A DNA stretch of 64,000 nucleotides from Methanomassiliicoccales archaeon (GTDB lineage Archaea; Thermoplasmatota; Thermoplasmata; Methanomassiliicoccales; UBA472): positions 1 to 64,000 of the forward strand of contig DATKZX010000008.1 of assembly GCA_035527755.1 (NCBI GenBank), given 5' to 3'. The notes beneath the pieces are model-generated. The model was not told the DNA's origin, did no database searches, and saw only the letters and a program-made list of their open reading frames with translations. A program made the position numbers and the translations under genes. Positions 33,604-42,090 of this stretch are shown here, piece after piece. How positions within the stretch are numbered: position 1 is the first letter of the stretch; every line of letters starts with the position of its first letter.

Positions 33604-34374
33604 TCAACTATAGATCTGTGAATACTCGGTTGGCTTCTTGGGCTGCTGCACAGATTCCATGGCCTTTTGCATGTCGCTCTCGATCTGCTCCGCCTCTTTC
33701 ACCAATGGTTCAGGGTCCAACTTGATCTCGGGCAGCATATCGCCGACCACATCGAGCAGGTTGGCAGCCCCCCTGGCGTCCGGCACGTCGGTCCTGGCCG
33801 AACCCAGGAGACAGATGACGTCCATCTGATATCTCTCGCCCTCGGAGAGCAGAAGTCCGGAAATGCCAGTGACCATCCCCTCTTTCAATTCCTTGATCTT
33901 GTAGGTCTCCAGCATATCTCTGGTAAGCTTTGTCGTCCCCACTCCCAGGACCTTGATCTCCCCTTCATCGGGGATGTTGATACCTTCCAATGTCAAGATG
34001 GTCGCAATGTTCTTTTTCTTGCACCATCCTAGAATAAGGTCCGAAAGCTCCTTAATTAGATCCGGCCGGGGCATGAACTCGCATGTAATGACCACCAGCT
34101 TCTCGCACTTCTCGCCCTTGTTCTCGCAATCCCGGTGTCCCGCATAGATGCGTACTGGGGGGGATGGTACTCCATCGTGAATGATGGTGAAGGGCGGGAA
34201 ATCCTTGGAAATGATGGTCGCCCGGCGCTCAAGCTTCATGGTACGCACGATGAAGTTCGAGGCGATCGAGCTGACCAACCCTACGCTAGGGAAGCCTACT
34301 ATGGCCATCCCATCTTTCAGGTCGACCTCACCGTATTCGTGGATGAACATCTTACCTTCGTCCATTGGCGTCAC
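33604..34374 (-). CDS. PAC2-family protein (proteasome assembly chaperone-like)
   Basis: A 256-residue COG2047-type member: GMAIVGFPSVGLVSSIASNFIV is the family N-terminus, followed by ISKDFPPFTIIHDGVPSPPVRIY and VVITCEFMPRPDLIKELSDLILGW. In eukaryotes PAC2 assists 20S proteasome assembly, and archaeal homologues are proposed to do the same. The C-terminus is acidic and helical. A TATA-like AGTATTAAG lies about 25 bases upstream of ATG 34374, so the mRNA may be leaderless. Confidence 0.88.
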   Translation of the reverse strand: MTPMDEGKMFIHEYGEVDLKDGMAIVGFPSVGLVSSIASNFIVRTMKLERRATIISKDFPPFTIIHDGVPSPPVRIYAGHRDCENKGEKCEKLVVITCEFMPRPDLIKELSDLILGWCKKKNIATILTLEGINIPDEGEIKVLGVGTTKLTRDMLETYKIKELKEGMVTGISGLLLSEGERYQMDVICLLGSARTDVPDARGAANLLDVVGDMLPEIKLDPEPLVKEAEQIESDMQKAMESVQQPKKPTEYSQIYS

Positions 34375-34460
34375 TGGCTTTTTATTGGGTGCGGGCTACT
34401 TAATACTTGGCGATTTCAGTTTAAAGAAAAACATTATCTCTATCAATTCTATCCTGATTC

Positions 34461-35738
34461 GTGGTCAAAAATGGGCCGATCCTAAATCATACCTCTGCAG
34501 GGATCCCTGTGATCGTCGAGGCCATCCCGCATTCCCGGACCGCCGCACTATCGGTCAACTTCCGTGTTGGGTCCCGTGATGAGAATCGGGACCGGTGCGG
34601 CATAGCACACTTCCTAGAGCACATCATGTTCAAAGGGACAAGGGAAAGGAACGCCAAGCAGTTCTCGGAAATGGTAGAGGGCGCGGGCGGTGAGATGAAC
34701 GCCTACACCACCAAGGAAACGACCTCCTACCACGTGTTCTCATTGGACGAGACCTTTGAGGTCATGAAGGGATTGATGGCAGACATGATGATCGCCCCCC
34801 TCATCGATGAAGAGCACGTTGAGCTGGAGCGTGGCGTTGTGTTGCAGGAGATCAATATGCTGGAGGACGACCCTGAAGATTACTCCCGTGTGCTGCTCGA
34901 CCGATCCATGTGGAAAGGCCATCCTATGGCCAACACCGAGACCGGGTGCCCCGAAAACGTATCAGGGCTGCAAGCGAGGGACGTCCGTGACTTCTTCGAA
35001 GAGCACTATCGCCCACCCAACATATGCGTGGTGGCCTGCGGGAACGTGGTGATCGACGATGTGGTCTCCTGGGTGGAAGATACCTTCGATGCCCTGCCCA
35101 AGGCGATGGTTAGCAATGGACGTACTCCTCCCACCCCGAAGGCATGCACCAAGGTCTTCCCCAGAGAGGGGGACCAGGCCTATGTGGAACTGGGGTTCCC
35201 GGGTCTTTCTGGAAAGCATCATGATCGCAAGGCCCTTTCACTGGCAAGCATCATTCTGGGCGGAGGTACATCCTCCCGCCTTTATCAGACGGTGAGGGAG
35301 GACCAAGGTCTGGTATATCACATCAGCATGTTCCCCCAGGCATACACCGATTGCGGCATAGTCGACACGTTCTTTTCCGCCTCCCTGGATAAGTTGGACC
35401 TGGTGAACTCCACCATCTGCGCCGAGCTGATCCGCTTCAAGAACGAGGGACCGTCAGAAGAGGAGATGAACCGGGCCAAGCGTTGGATAAAAGGAATGCT
35501 GGTGCGTAAATTGGAAGGTACGGACAGCCGCCTCTACTGGCAGGGGGAGCATTTCATGATGAACGGTGAACTGGCCCAGGTGGACCGTTCACTGGCCGAG
35601 TACGAGCAGGTGACCAAAGAGGATGTTGTCCGGGTGAGCAACGAGATATTCCAAAGGAAAAAGATGTGCGTTGCCCTGCTTGCGCCAGAGAAGGAAGGTG
35701 GCAAGGCCGCCATGCGGATGCAGGCTTTGGATTTCTGA
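34461..35738 (+). CDS. M16 (pitrilysin/insulinase) family zinc peptidase
   Basis: 425 residues. The inverted zinc motif HxxEH is at 50-54 (HFLEH) and the third ligand Glu130 lies exactly 76 residues later in ERGVVLQEINM, as in active M16B enzymes. The C-terminal half repeats the fold and contains the R/Y pair region TSSRLYQTVREDQGLVY. GTG 34461 is the start. Members degrade short peptides or process precursor proteins in the cytoplasm. It abuts the convergent hydrogenase-maturation-protease-like gene. Confidence 0.93.
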   Translation: MVKNGPILNHTSAGIPVIVEAIPHSRTAALSVNFRVGSRDENRDRCGIAHFLEHIMFKGTRERNAKQFSEMVEGAGGEMNAYTTKETTSYHVFSLDETFEVMKGLMADMMIAPLIDEEHVELERGVVLQEINMLEDDPEDYSRVLLDRSMWKGHPMANTETGCPENVSGLQARDVRDFFEEHYRPPNICVVACGNVVIDDVVSWVEDTFDALPKAMVSNGRTPPTPKACTKVFPREGDQAYVELGFPGLSGKHHDRKALSLASIILGGGTSSRLYQTVREDQGLVYHISMFPQAYTDCGIVDTFFSASLDKLDLVNSTICAELIRFKNEGPSEEEMNRAKRWIKGMLVRKLEGTDSRLYWQGEHFMMNGELAQVDRSLAEYEQVTKEDVVRVSNEIFQRKKMCVALLAPEKEGGKAAMRMQALDF

Positions 35739-36203
35739 TCACGCGCTGAGGACCTTGAGCACCGCATCCACGGCCTTGGGCACAGCGTCCTGAACCTCTT
35801 CCGTCATGATATCAGTGACCGTCCAAACGTCGTTGACCTCGATGGCCACGAACTGTATGTCCTTGGGCATACGATCGGGGGCCAATCTCCTTCCCAGTTC
35901 GATGGCCATGTGCATATTGACCTCATGGGGGCTGCTGCCATGGACAGCGTTCTTGAAATCTTCCGGCTGCAGCAACATTATCGTACCAGCTGGATACTGC
36001 TCGGTTACGATGGCATCCACAACTACGACCTGCTGATAGTCCATCATTATCTCGATAAAATCAAGGCCGCTGACCGACTGCTGCTCGAAATCCAGATCTG
36101 GCAGGTCCATGGCCATCAAAGCTTCTACGACCTTGAACCCTACTCCATCATCGCATATGATAGGGCTACCGATCCCCAGCACTAAACGAGTAGCTTTCAT
36201 CAT
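35739..36203 (-). CDS. Hydrogenase maturation protease family protein (HycI/HyaD-like)
   Basis: Endopeptidase fold that trims the C-terminus of the NiFe-hydrogenase large subunit after nickel insertion. RLVLGIGSPIICDDGVGFKVVEAL contains the metal-binding Asp/Glu segment, VVVVDAIVTEQYPAGTI the second acidic site, and SPHEVNMHMAIELG the His of the third. 154 residues is normal. No hydrogenase large subunit is in the window; the hdr genes lie nearby, and Hdr-Mvh complexes contain a NiFe hydrogenase. Confidence 0.85.
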   Translation of the reverse strand: MMKATRLVLGIGSPIICDDGVGFKVVEALMAMDLPDLDFEQQSVSGLDFIEIMMDYQQVVVVDAIVTEQYPAGTIMLLQPEDFKNAVHGSSPHEVNMHMAIELGRRLAPDRMPKDIQFVAIEVNDVWTVTDIMTEEVQDAVPKAVDAVLKVLSA

Positions 36204-36293
36204 TTGCCGCGGAGGAAGGGCACCTATTATGAACTTTTGCCCATTCTCTCGCCGAACGACGGATTAATCTAATCTCCGAAGCATTATCGTACC

Positions 36294-37103
36294 GTGACCC
36301 TGGTTCGAGCGTCATTGACAGTGCAGGTTGACGGCAAGCCTCTCACCTACAAGCAGGCCGAGGCCGTGTTGACACTGTTCTTGAAAGGGACGCAGAGGGC
36401 CGCCGCCAGGTATCTGGGCATCTCAGCGCCGGTCCTCAACCGTCACCTGCGGCAGGTGGAGGTCAAGATCGGGTGCCCGATCATGGAATGTGGACCGCGC
36501 GGTACGATACTGAACGAACTTGGGGAGAAAATAGCCCGGGAACAGCTTGCCCTGCAGGGAAAGCGCAAAGAGCGTGAGCATCTGACGGTGGCCTGCACTC
36601 CCCTATCGGAGGAACTACTGCTCCAAGCGCTCAACGCCGCCGATCCCGAGGGTGAGGCCGAACTGGTGATATCCGAGGACCGTCACAACCTGACCGAGTT
36701 CCAGGCCGGAATGCTGGACCTCGTTGTGCTGGACGACCCATTGTACGCTTACGAGATGGAGGATGGGAACTGGGAGGAGCTGGGGAACGACCGTTTGGTG
36801 CATGTTCGTCGCGGGGAAGAGTACGCTCGTTACCGCTTCGGGCCTCAGAGGCTGGGCTACCGCTACCTGGACTCGGCGAACGTGAATTACCGCGTGGTCA
36901 GAACGTTTTCATCCCTGGCCGCTCTCACTCGCAGCAAATATAGCTACTTCGTCAGCGAAAGCCTGATGATCAGGAAGGGGCAGCGCGTAAGTAGCGCTAC
37001 CGACCCATCCCTGCTGTCATACGCTATTCTCTGTCTCTACCGCCCCGGAGTTCCCAAGGTCGAGGAACTGCTCCGAGCGATGCGTCCTGAGGCTCGAAAG
37101 TAG
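36294..37103 (+). CDS. LysR/ModE-like winged-helix transcriptional regulator
   Basis: The N-terminal helix-turn-helix KGTQRAAARYLGISAPVLNRHLRQVEVKIG is LysR/ModE type (self-priming TxxAAARxLxxS pattern). The next 180 residues resemble a LysR-type effector-binding domain (LTVACTPLSEELLLQAL, MLDLVVLDDPLYAYE). It ends 42 bases before the hdrC TATA box, on the same strand, and is divergent from the maturation-protease gene, so it could control hdrCB or itself (inference). GTG start; 269 residues. Confidence 0.8.
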   Translation: MTLVRASLTVQVDGKPLTYKQAEAVLTLFLKGTQRAAARYLGISAPVLNRHLRQVEVKIGCPIMECGPRGTILNELGEKIAREQLALQGKRKEREHLTVACTPLSEELLLQALNAADPEGEAELVISEDRHNLTEFQAGMLDLVVLDDPLYAYEMEDGNWEELGNDRLVHVRRGEEYARYRFGPQRLGYRYLDSANVNYRVVRTFSSLAALTRSKYSYFVSESLMIRKGQRVSSATDPSLLSYAILCLYRPGVPKVEELLRAMRPEARK

Positions 37104-37145
37104 TGTAACCCATTAAGCTAACACTCGTTGCTTTTTTCATTCACT

Positions 37146-37153
37146 TTTATATA
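37146..37153 (+). promoter_or_regulatory. hdrC: Strong TATA box of the hdrCB operon
   Basis: TTTATATA matches the archaeal box A consensus exactly. It lies 37 bases before the hdrC ATG, with AGAGGA as ribosome-binding-like site just before the start, which gives a short leader. It fits a highly expressed energy gene. Confidence 0.65.
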
Positions 37154-37189
37154 CGATATCTCCGCTCCCCTGGGATAGAGGAAACATCC

Positions 37190-37699
37190 ATGTCAAATGT
37201 GAAGATCCCAGACCCGGCCTTCGCCCAGAGCATCATCGATGCCGGCGGCAAGACCTTGGACCTGTGCTACCAGTGCGGCACCTGCACTGGCAGCTGCCCC
37301 TCCGGACGCACCACCGCGTTCCGTACCAGACAGCTGATCAGGAAAGCCCAGCTCGGATTGAAGGACGACATCCTGCCGAGCGAGGACCTGTGGATGTGCA
37401 CCACATGCTATTCATGTGTGGAGCGCTGCCCCCGCGATGTTGAAATCGTGGACATAATCATCCTGTTGAGGAACATGGCCGTGGCCAAAGGATACATGGC
37501 CGAGGACCATAAGAAGGTCGGACGCTCCCTGTTGAAGACCGGAGCAACCGTCCCTATGCCCGACAACATCAAGCAGCTGAGGGTTAGCATGGGCCTATCC
37601 GCCGAACCGCCTACCACTGTCGGAGACGCCAAGGCAATGGCCGATTTCCGCAAGATAATGGAGAAGACTGGATTCGATAAGCTCATCGGAGGTCAATAA
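37190..37699 (+). CDS. hdrC: Heterodisulfide reductase subunit C
   Basis: Iron-sulfur subunit of soluble HdrABC that reduces CoM-S-S-CoB to the thiols. Two 4Fe-4S motifs: CYQCGTCTGSCP near residue 27 and CTTCYSCVERCP near residue 70. 169 residues is close to the usual length. Its stop abuts the hdrB ATG. hdrA is not in the window, so electron bifurcation partners must be encoded elsewhere. Confidence 0.93.
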   Translation: MSNVKIPDPAFAQSIIDAGGKTLDLCYQCGTCTGSCPSGRTTAFRTRQLIRKAQLGLKDDILPSEDLWMCTTCYSCVERCPRDVEIVDIIILLRNMAVAKGYMAEDHKKVGRSLLKTGATVPMPDNIKQLRVSMGLSAEPPTTVGDAKAMADFRKIMEKTGFDKLIGGQ

Positions 37700-38554
37700 A
37701 TGACTAATGACAAGTTCGCACTGTTCCTGGGCTGCGTCGCCCCCCTTAGATACCCTGGTATTGAGAAGGCCACCCGTGAGGTGTTCAAGAACCTCGGTTA
37801 CAACCTGAAGGAAATGACCGGCGCCGGATGCTGCCCCGCCCCTGGTGTCATACGTTCCTTTAACCAGGCCACCTGGCTGGCTCTTGCCGCCCGCAACCTG
37901 GCCATCGCTGAGCAGCAAGGCTGCGATATCCTGACCATCTGCAACGGTTGCTATGGTTCGCTGTTCGACGCCAACCACATGTTGCACGAGGACCCAGAAC
38001 TACTGAAGAAGGTCAACGAGATCCTCAAGGAAGTGGGAATGCACTACGAAGGCAAGGTGCAGGTGCGCCACTTCGCCGAGGTCCTGTTCAATGACCTGGG
38101 CATTGAGAAGGTCAAGCAGAAGATGGTCAACCCATTGAGCATGAACGTGGCCGCCCACTACGGATGCCACTTCACGCGCCCCTCCAAGCTGAAGCACATC
38201 GATGACCCGGAGAGGCCGCGCCTTCTGGACGAGCTCATCGAGTGGACCGGGGCCAAGAGCGTTCCTTACGCCGACAAGAACATGTGCTGCGGCGCTGGCG
38301 GTGGTGTTAGAAGCAGGGATGCCAAGTTCGCCCTGAGCTTCACCGAGACCAAGCTCAAGAACATGAAGGCGGCCAAAGCTGACTTCATCATCGACGTGTG
38401 CCCGTTCTGCCACCTGCAGTTCGACCGCAGTCAGAAGGACCTTCCTGGATACGACATCCCGGTCATCCACCTGGCACAGCTGTACGGTCTGGCCATGGGT
38501 CTTCCCAAGTCCTCCCTAGGACTCGAGGCCCATGAGGTCAAGGTCAACCTGTGA
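37700..38554 (+). CDS. hdrB: Heterodisulfide reductase subunit B
   Basis: Catalytic subunit holding the two noncubane 4Fe-4S clusters. Two CCG domains are visible: GAGCCPAP...TICNGCYGS in the N-terminal half and YGCHFTRP...NMCCGAGGGVR...VCPFCHLQFD in the C-terminal half, the family CX(31-39)CCX(35-36)CXXC pattern. Nothing unusual in length (284 residues). Follows hdrC directly; a small unknown gene follows nine bases after. Confidence 0.94.
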   Translation: MTNDKFALFLGCVAPLRYPGIEKATREVFKNLGYNLKEMTGAGCCPAPGVIRSFNQATWLALAARNLAIAEQQGCDILTICNGCYGSLFDANHMLHEDPELLKKVNEILKEVGMHYEGKVQVRHFAEVLFNDLGIEKVKQKMVNPLSMNVAAHYGCHFTRPSKLKHIDDPERPRLLDELIEWTGAKSVPYADKNMCCGAGGGVRSRDAKFALSFTETKLKNMKAAKADFIIDVCPFCHLQFDRSQKDLPGYDIPVIHLAQLYGLAMGLPKSSLGLEAHEVKVNL

Positions 38555-38563
38555 GGTTTTGAC

Positions 38564-38848
38564 TTGGACCAAGCTCACCTAGTGGGAGTATACACTCCAG
38601 AGGAGATCCCCGACGAGCTAGAAGGCTTCGTCAAGTATCAGGCGGCCCACGATGGGCATCAGATGAAGAAAGGGGAAAGGATCGCGGTGCTCAACGTGGT
38701 GGGCACCTCCTCCTACGTACCTATCTTCCTCAGCGACCTGTGCTGCTATGAAGACCTGGAGGTAAAGCTGTCGCAACAAGGCGTTCAGGCCGATCAGGTG
38801 AGCAAGGTATCCCTGCAGCGGGTCCTGCAGGAGTTGGCTCCTCAATAA
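38564..38848 (+). CDS. Small conserved-looking protein in the hdrCB operon
   Basis: Not recognised. 94 residues, soluble, with a Cys-Cys pair in SDLCCYEDLEVKL. The start is TTG with a GAGGT ribosome-binding site that overlaps the hdrB stop, so expression is coupled to hdrB. Methanogens often carry small DUF genes after hdrBC; whether this is one of those cannot be decided by eye. Confidence 0.65.
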   Translation: MDQAHLVGVYTPEEIPDELEGFVKYQAAHDGHQMKKGERIAVLNVVGTSSYVPIFLSDLCCYEDLEVKLSQQGVQADQVSKVSLQRVLQELAPQ

Positions 38849-38965
38849 ACCCCTTCATTCCTTTTTCCTTTGGTCCAGTGATAGGTAGTGATTCTTTTGA
38901 ACAATAGAAAACTTATTAATAGGGTTACCCGTTTCCGAGACCATCTCACGATTGGAGGCTATTAA

Positions 38966-39706
38966 TTGGCTGCTACAAAAAAAGCGTCTACGAAGGCCGC
39001 CTCAAGGAAGGTCAAGGACCGGTGGAAGGCCAAGGAGTGGTATAAGATATACGCTCCCCGCATGTTCAACCAGGCCCAGCTGGGCGAAACCCCCAGTGCT
39101 GATTCGACCAATCTGATCGGCAGGACCACCGAGGCAACCGTTCACGATATAAACGGCGACTTCTCCAAGATGCATGTCAAGCTTAAGTTCAAAGTTATGG
39201 ACGTCACTGGTTTCGATGTACACACAGTGTTCATCGGTCAAGACCTGACCAGTGATTACATACGTCGGTTGACCCGCAGAAAGCGGACCAAGACCGATCA
39301 TGTAATCGACGTTCGAACTAAGGATGGATACCTGATCAGGGTGAAGCCCATGAGCATCACCGAAAAGCGTATCCAGTCCTCTCAGGAGACCGCCCTCAGG
39401 GCGATCATGGACGAGGAGATGCGGAAGATGGGCGAAGAAAAGACCATCTCCGAGATTGTCAAGGCCATAATCGACGGTGAAATGGCCCGCAGGCTGGGAA
39501 CGGTCTGTAAGGTCATTGTGCCCATCAAGAGGGTCGAGATACGCAAGACCGAGGTATTGGAGATGGGTTCAGAGCCCCAAGACCAGCCGGTCTTCGCCCC
39601 TGAGCCTATCCCCGAGCCCGTCCCTGAACCTATCCCCGAGCCCGACCTTGTGGAAGTGCCTGTGGAAGTGCCTGTGGAAGAGGTCGTAGCCGAGCCAGGG
39701 CAGTAA
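38966..39706 (+). CDS. rps3ae: 30S ribosomal protein S3Ae with Pro-Glu tail
   Basis: Archaeal/eukaryal small-subunit protein (eS1). The core (residues 1-205) has WKAKEWYKIYAPRMFNQAQLGE and VHTVFIGQDLTSDYIRRLTRRK. The C-terminus is an unusual acidic proline repeat (PEPIPEPVPEPIPEP, then VEVPVEVPVEE) encoded by 12-base tandem repeats near 39655. TTG start with a GGAGG site; TATA-like CTTATTAA at 38912. It precedes tRNA-Met by 15 bases. Confidence 0.95.
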   Translation: MAATKKASTKAASRKVKDRWKAKEWYKIYAPRMFNQAQLGETPSADSTNLIGRTTEATVHDINGDFSKMHVKLKFKVMDVTGFDVHTVFIGQDLTSDYIRRLTRRKRTKTDHVIDVRTKDGYLIRVKPMSITEKRIQSSQETALRAIMDEEMRKMGEEKTISEIVKAIIDGEMARRLGTVCKVIVPIKRVEIRKTEVLEMGSEPQDQPVFAPEPIPEPVPEPIPEPDLVEVPVEVPVEEVVAEPGQ

Positions 39707-39721
39707 ACCATTTCCCCGAAT

Positions 39722-39830
39722 GCCGGGGTGGCTCAGCCTGGTGGAGCGTCGGACTCATAGGGATTAGGAGCAAATCAAGACCCTCTCCAGGGAAATCCGA
39801 AGGTCAGGGGTTCGAACCCCCTCCCCGGCA
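39722..39830 (+). tRNA. tRNA-Met(CAT), elongator, with 35-nt intron
   Basis: Acceptor GCCGGGG pairs with CCCCGGC before discriminator A39830; no CCA is encoded. The anticodon stem is TCGGA/TCCGA with loop CTCATAA. A 35-base intron (39760-39794) splits the loop at the canonical position 37/38, leaving a 74-nt mature tRNA. Body sequence is typical of archaeal elongator Met rather than initiator or Ile2. A T-rich tract at 39838-39847 follows as terminator. Confidence 0.9.
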
Positions 39831-39896
39831 CTCCCTCTTATTTTTTATTTCATCTCCATCGCTTAGAATGCAATTATTCAAGTATGACCGACTTTC

Positions 39897-41078
39897 TTGC
39901 TTACTTTCGGTGAGAGACTGAGAGTATTGATTTATACTGGCAAGGGTGGCGTTGGCAAAACTTCGGTCTCTGCGGCTACCGCCCTGCGTTGTGCTAAGCT
40001 GGGGCATCGAACCATAGTCATCAGCACAGATTCGGCTCATTCGCTGGCCGATTCATTGGATATGCCGCTCACTGGTGATATTAAGAACATCTTGCCTAAC
40101 CTGGATGCCATCGAGGTCGATGTCATACACGAGATGGAGACTCGTTGGAAGGAGATCGGGCAGTACCTCTCGGACTTCATGGAGTCGCAAGGTATGGACC
40201 CCATCTCGGCCAAGGAGATGACCGTGTGGCCTGGTATGGAGCTGATGTCCGCCCTGTTCTACATCGAGGAGTTCAAGATCAGCGGGAAGTACGATGTGGT
40301 GGTCATGGATACGGCGCCTACGGCCGAGACGCTGCGCCTATTAAGCTTCCCCGACACCGCCGATTGGTACTTTGACAAGATGTATAAGATGTTCAAGAAC
40401 ACGGTGAAGCTCGCCCGTGCCACCGTGGGTAAGATCATGAGCACCCCGATGCCATCAAATGCCTTCTTGGAAGACCTGGACCATATCAGGGACCGCATGA
40501 AGGAGGTACGCATAATACTGCAGGACTCCCGGATGACATCGGTGCGGCTGGTCGTCAATCCGGAAAAGATGGTGATCAACGAAACCAAGCGTGCCTACAC
40601 CTACCTTTCTCTCTATAACCTGACCGTGGAATGCCTGGTCATCAACCGGTTGCTGCCGGAAGGAATGCGGGACCATTACCCGCAGGCCAAGTACGAAGAG
40701 CAGTCACATTACATGGAGCTCATTGAGGAATCGTTCTCTCCATTGAAAATGCTGAAGGCATACCAATCCACCACCGAGGTTGTGGGGCAAAGGTCCCTGG
40801 AAGTGCTGGCGGAACAGTTGTTCGGGGACATTGATCCCGCCATCGTCTTCACTACCGAGAAGGCCATGGAGATATTCTCCAAGAACGGGGTGGACATGAT
40901 GGCCTTAAAATTGCCCTTCTCCAGTAAGGACGAGGTAGAGTTATATAAAACGAATGATGTCCTAATTGTCAAGGTTGGCTGGTATAAGCGTTCGGTCGCT
41001 TTGCCTTACTCCTTGGTACATAAAGAAGCGCACAAGGCGGAGTTCAAGGACGGCCGGCTGCTCATCAGCTTCAAGTGA
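39897..41078 (+). CDS. ArsA/TRC40(Get3)-family ATPase
   Basis: P-loop ATPase of the SIMIBI class: deviant Walker A IYTGKGGVGKTSVSAAT near residue 15, switch I STDSAHSLADSLD, switch II VVMDTAPTAETLRLL, A-loop LVVNPEKMVINETKRA. In archaea the family targets tail-anchored proteins or acts in arsenite efflux; no arsenical gene is near and no CxxC of ArsA is evident, so the Get3-like role is likelier. TTG start, with GCAATTATTC about 25 bases upstream as possible TATA for a leaderless mRNA. Confidence 0.88.
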   Translation: MLTFGERLRVLIYTGKGGVGKTSVSAATALRCAKLGHRTIVISTDSAHSLADSLDMPLTGDIKNILPNLDAIEVDVIHEMETRWKEIGQYLSDFMESQGMDPISAKEMTVWPGMELMSALFYIEEFKISGKYDVVVMDTAPTAETLRLLSFPDTADWYFDKMYKMFKNTVKLARATVGKIMSTPMPSNAFLEDLDHIRDRMKEVRIILQDSRMTSVRLVVNPEKMVINETKRAYTYLSLYNLTVECLVINRLLPEGMRDHYPQAKYEEQSHYMELIEESFSPLKMLKAYQSTTEVVGQRSLEVLAEQLFGDIDPAIVFTTEKAMEIFSKNGVDMMALKLPFSSKDEVELYKTNDVLIVKVGWYKRSVALPYSLVHKEAHKAEFKDGRLLISFK

Positions 41079-41090
41079 GGAATATACGAT

Positions 41091-41399
41091 ATGACTACCA
41101 AGAACGATCCATCCGAGAGCGAGCCACAGGCAAGGTCCCGCCAATCCAAGAACATGGGCACTGGACCTCTGAAACAGGACACCGTTGTTCATCTTATGAA
41201 GTCCGGAACGGAGTTCCTAATGGCCATGGACACCCTGATGCCACGCAACGCCATGCCTCCAGAGGTCAAGGAGCATTACAACAACATCAAGAAGGAGACC
41301 CTGTTACTGTTCCGTTCCTTCATCGATACCCAGCTGAAAGATATGGAGGGGAAGGCAGATGCTCCCGCCCCTCGCCTGAGAAAGATCGACCTGGACTGA
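41091..41399 (+). CDS. Hypothetical protein after the ArsA-type ATPase
   Basis: Not recognised. 102 residues: a charged, probably disordered N-terminus (KNDPSESEPQARSRQSKN) and a helical middle (DTVVHLMKSGTEFLMAMDTLM, KEHYNNIKKETLLLFRSFID). It lies 12 bases after the ATPase gene and has GAGG before its ATG, so it may act with it. It ends two bases before the convergent CBS gene. Confidence 0.6.
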   Translation: MTTKNDPSESEPQARSRQSKNMGTGPLKQDTVVHLMKSGTEFLMAMDTLMPRNAMPPEVKEHYNNIKKETLLLFRSFIDTQLKDMEGKADAPAPRLRKIDLD

Positions 41400-41400
41400 A

Positions 41401-41964
41401 TCAGGGCTGTTCTTCCCTACAGTCATGGCATAACAGGATGCCGTTCTCCAGCTGAAGGTTGATGGAATAGGACTCGCAGTCCTCACAATACCCAGACATG
41501 CTGCCCGGTTCTTTGATCTCCACTCCTTTTCTGACACCTAGTTTGGCCCATTCTCTTGTAAGTGCGATCAGGGAGGGTGAAAGGCGGAGCATGTCCTTTT
41601 CGGTCAGCATGCCTATGAGCTTGCCCTTGACCACCACAGGCAGTCGGCGCAAGTGCAGGTCAGACATACGCTTGGCGGCCACCGCAACGCTGGAATTCGG
41701 GGACACGGTGATGACCGGGGAGGACATGATCGTCTCGACCTTGATATTGGAAGGCGACTCACCCTCCGCCACCACCTTGTATAAGATATCCCGTTCGGTC
41801 AAAATACCGATCGGCTCCCCTTCCTCCAATATCACTAAGCTACCCACGCCCTCATGGAGCATTAGGAACGCGGCATCTTTCACGGTCATGTCAGGCCGCC
41901 CAGTGCTGGGGCTGCTGGACATGATCTCCTGAACCAGTATATCCCTTACCTCCTCGGCCTGCAT
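41401..41964 (-). CDS. CBS-domain pair protein with C-terminal zinc site
   Basis: Two CBS motifs form a Bateman module: MTVKDAAFLMLHEGVGSLVI...GILTERDIL and ITVSPNSSVAVAAKRMSDLHLRRLPVV...GMLTEKDML. The C-terminal tail has YCEDCESYSI and LLCHDC, a four-cysteine zinc knuckle. CBS pairs bind adenine nucleotides or SAM and regulate linked enzymes; here it is a stand-alone signalling module of 187 residues. Confidence 0.87.
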   Translation of the reverse strand: MQAEEVRDILVQEIMSSSPSTGRPDMTVKDAAFLMLHEGVGSLVILEEGEPIGILTERDILYKVVAEGESPSNIKVETIMSSPVITVSPNSSVAVAAKRMSDLHLRRLPVVVKGKLIGMLTEKDMLRLSPSLIALTREWAKLGVRKGVEIKEPGSMSGYCEDCESYSINLQLENGILLCHDCREEQP

Positions 41965-42090
41965 AATATGTACTTGGAGATACGGTGCTAAATATCTTTC
42001 CTGAAACTGGCCCTGGTACGAGGGGCAAAACGAGGCGCATTATCAATAGTTATAAGTGAAAGGTGAATTCCTTCATAGTCTCAGATCGGT

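Noticed and set aside
39722-39830. tRNA-Ile2(CAT) or initiator tRNA-Met
   Set aside because: The body matches archaeal elongator tRNA-Met (G1:C72 and GGACTCATAATCC loop region). Initiator features (A1:U72, three G:C pairs in the anticodon stem) are absent.
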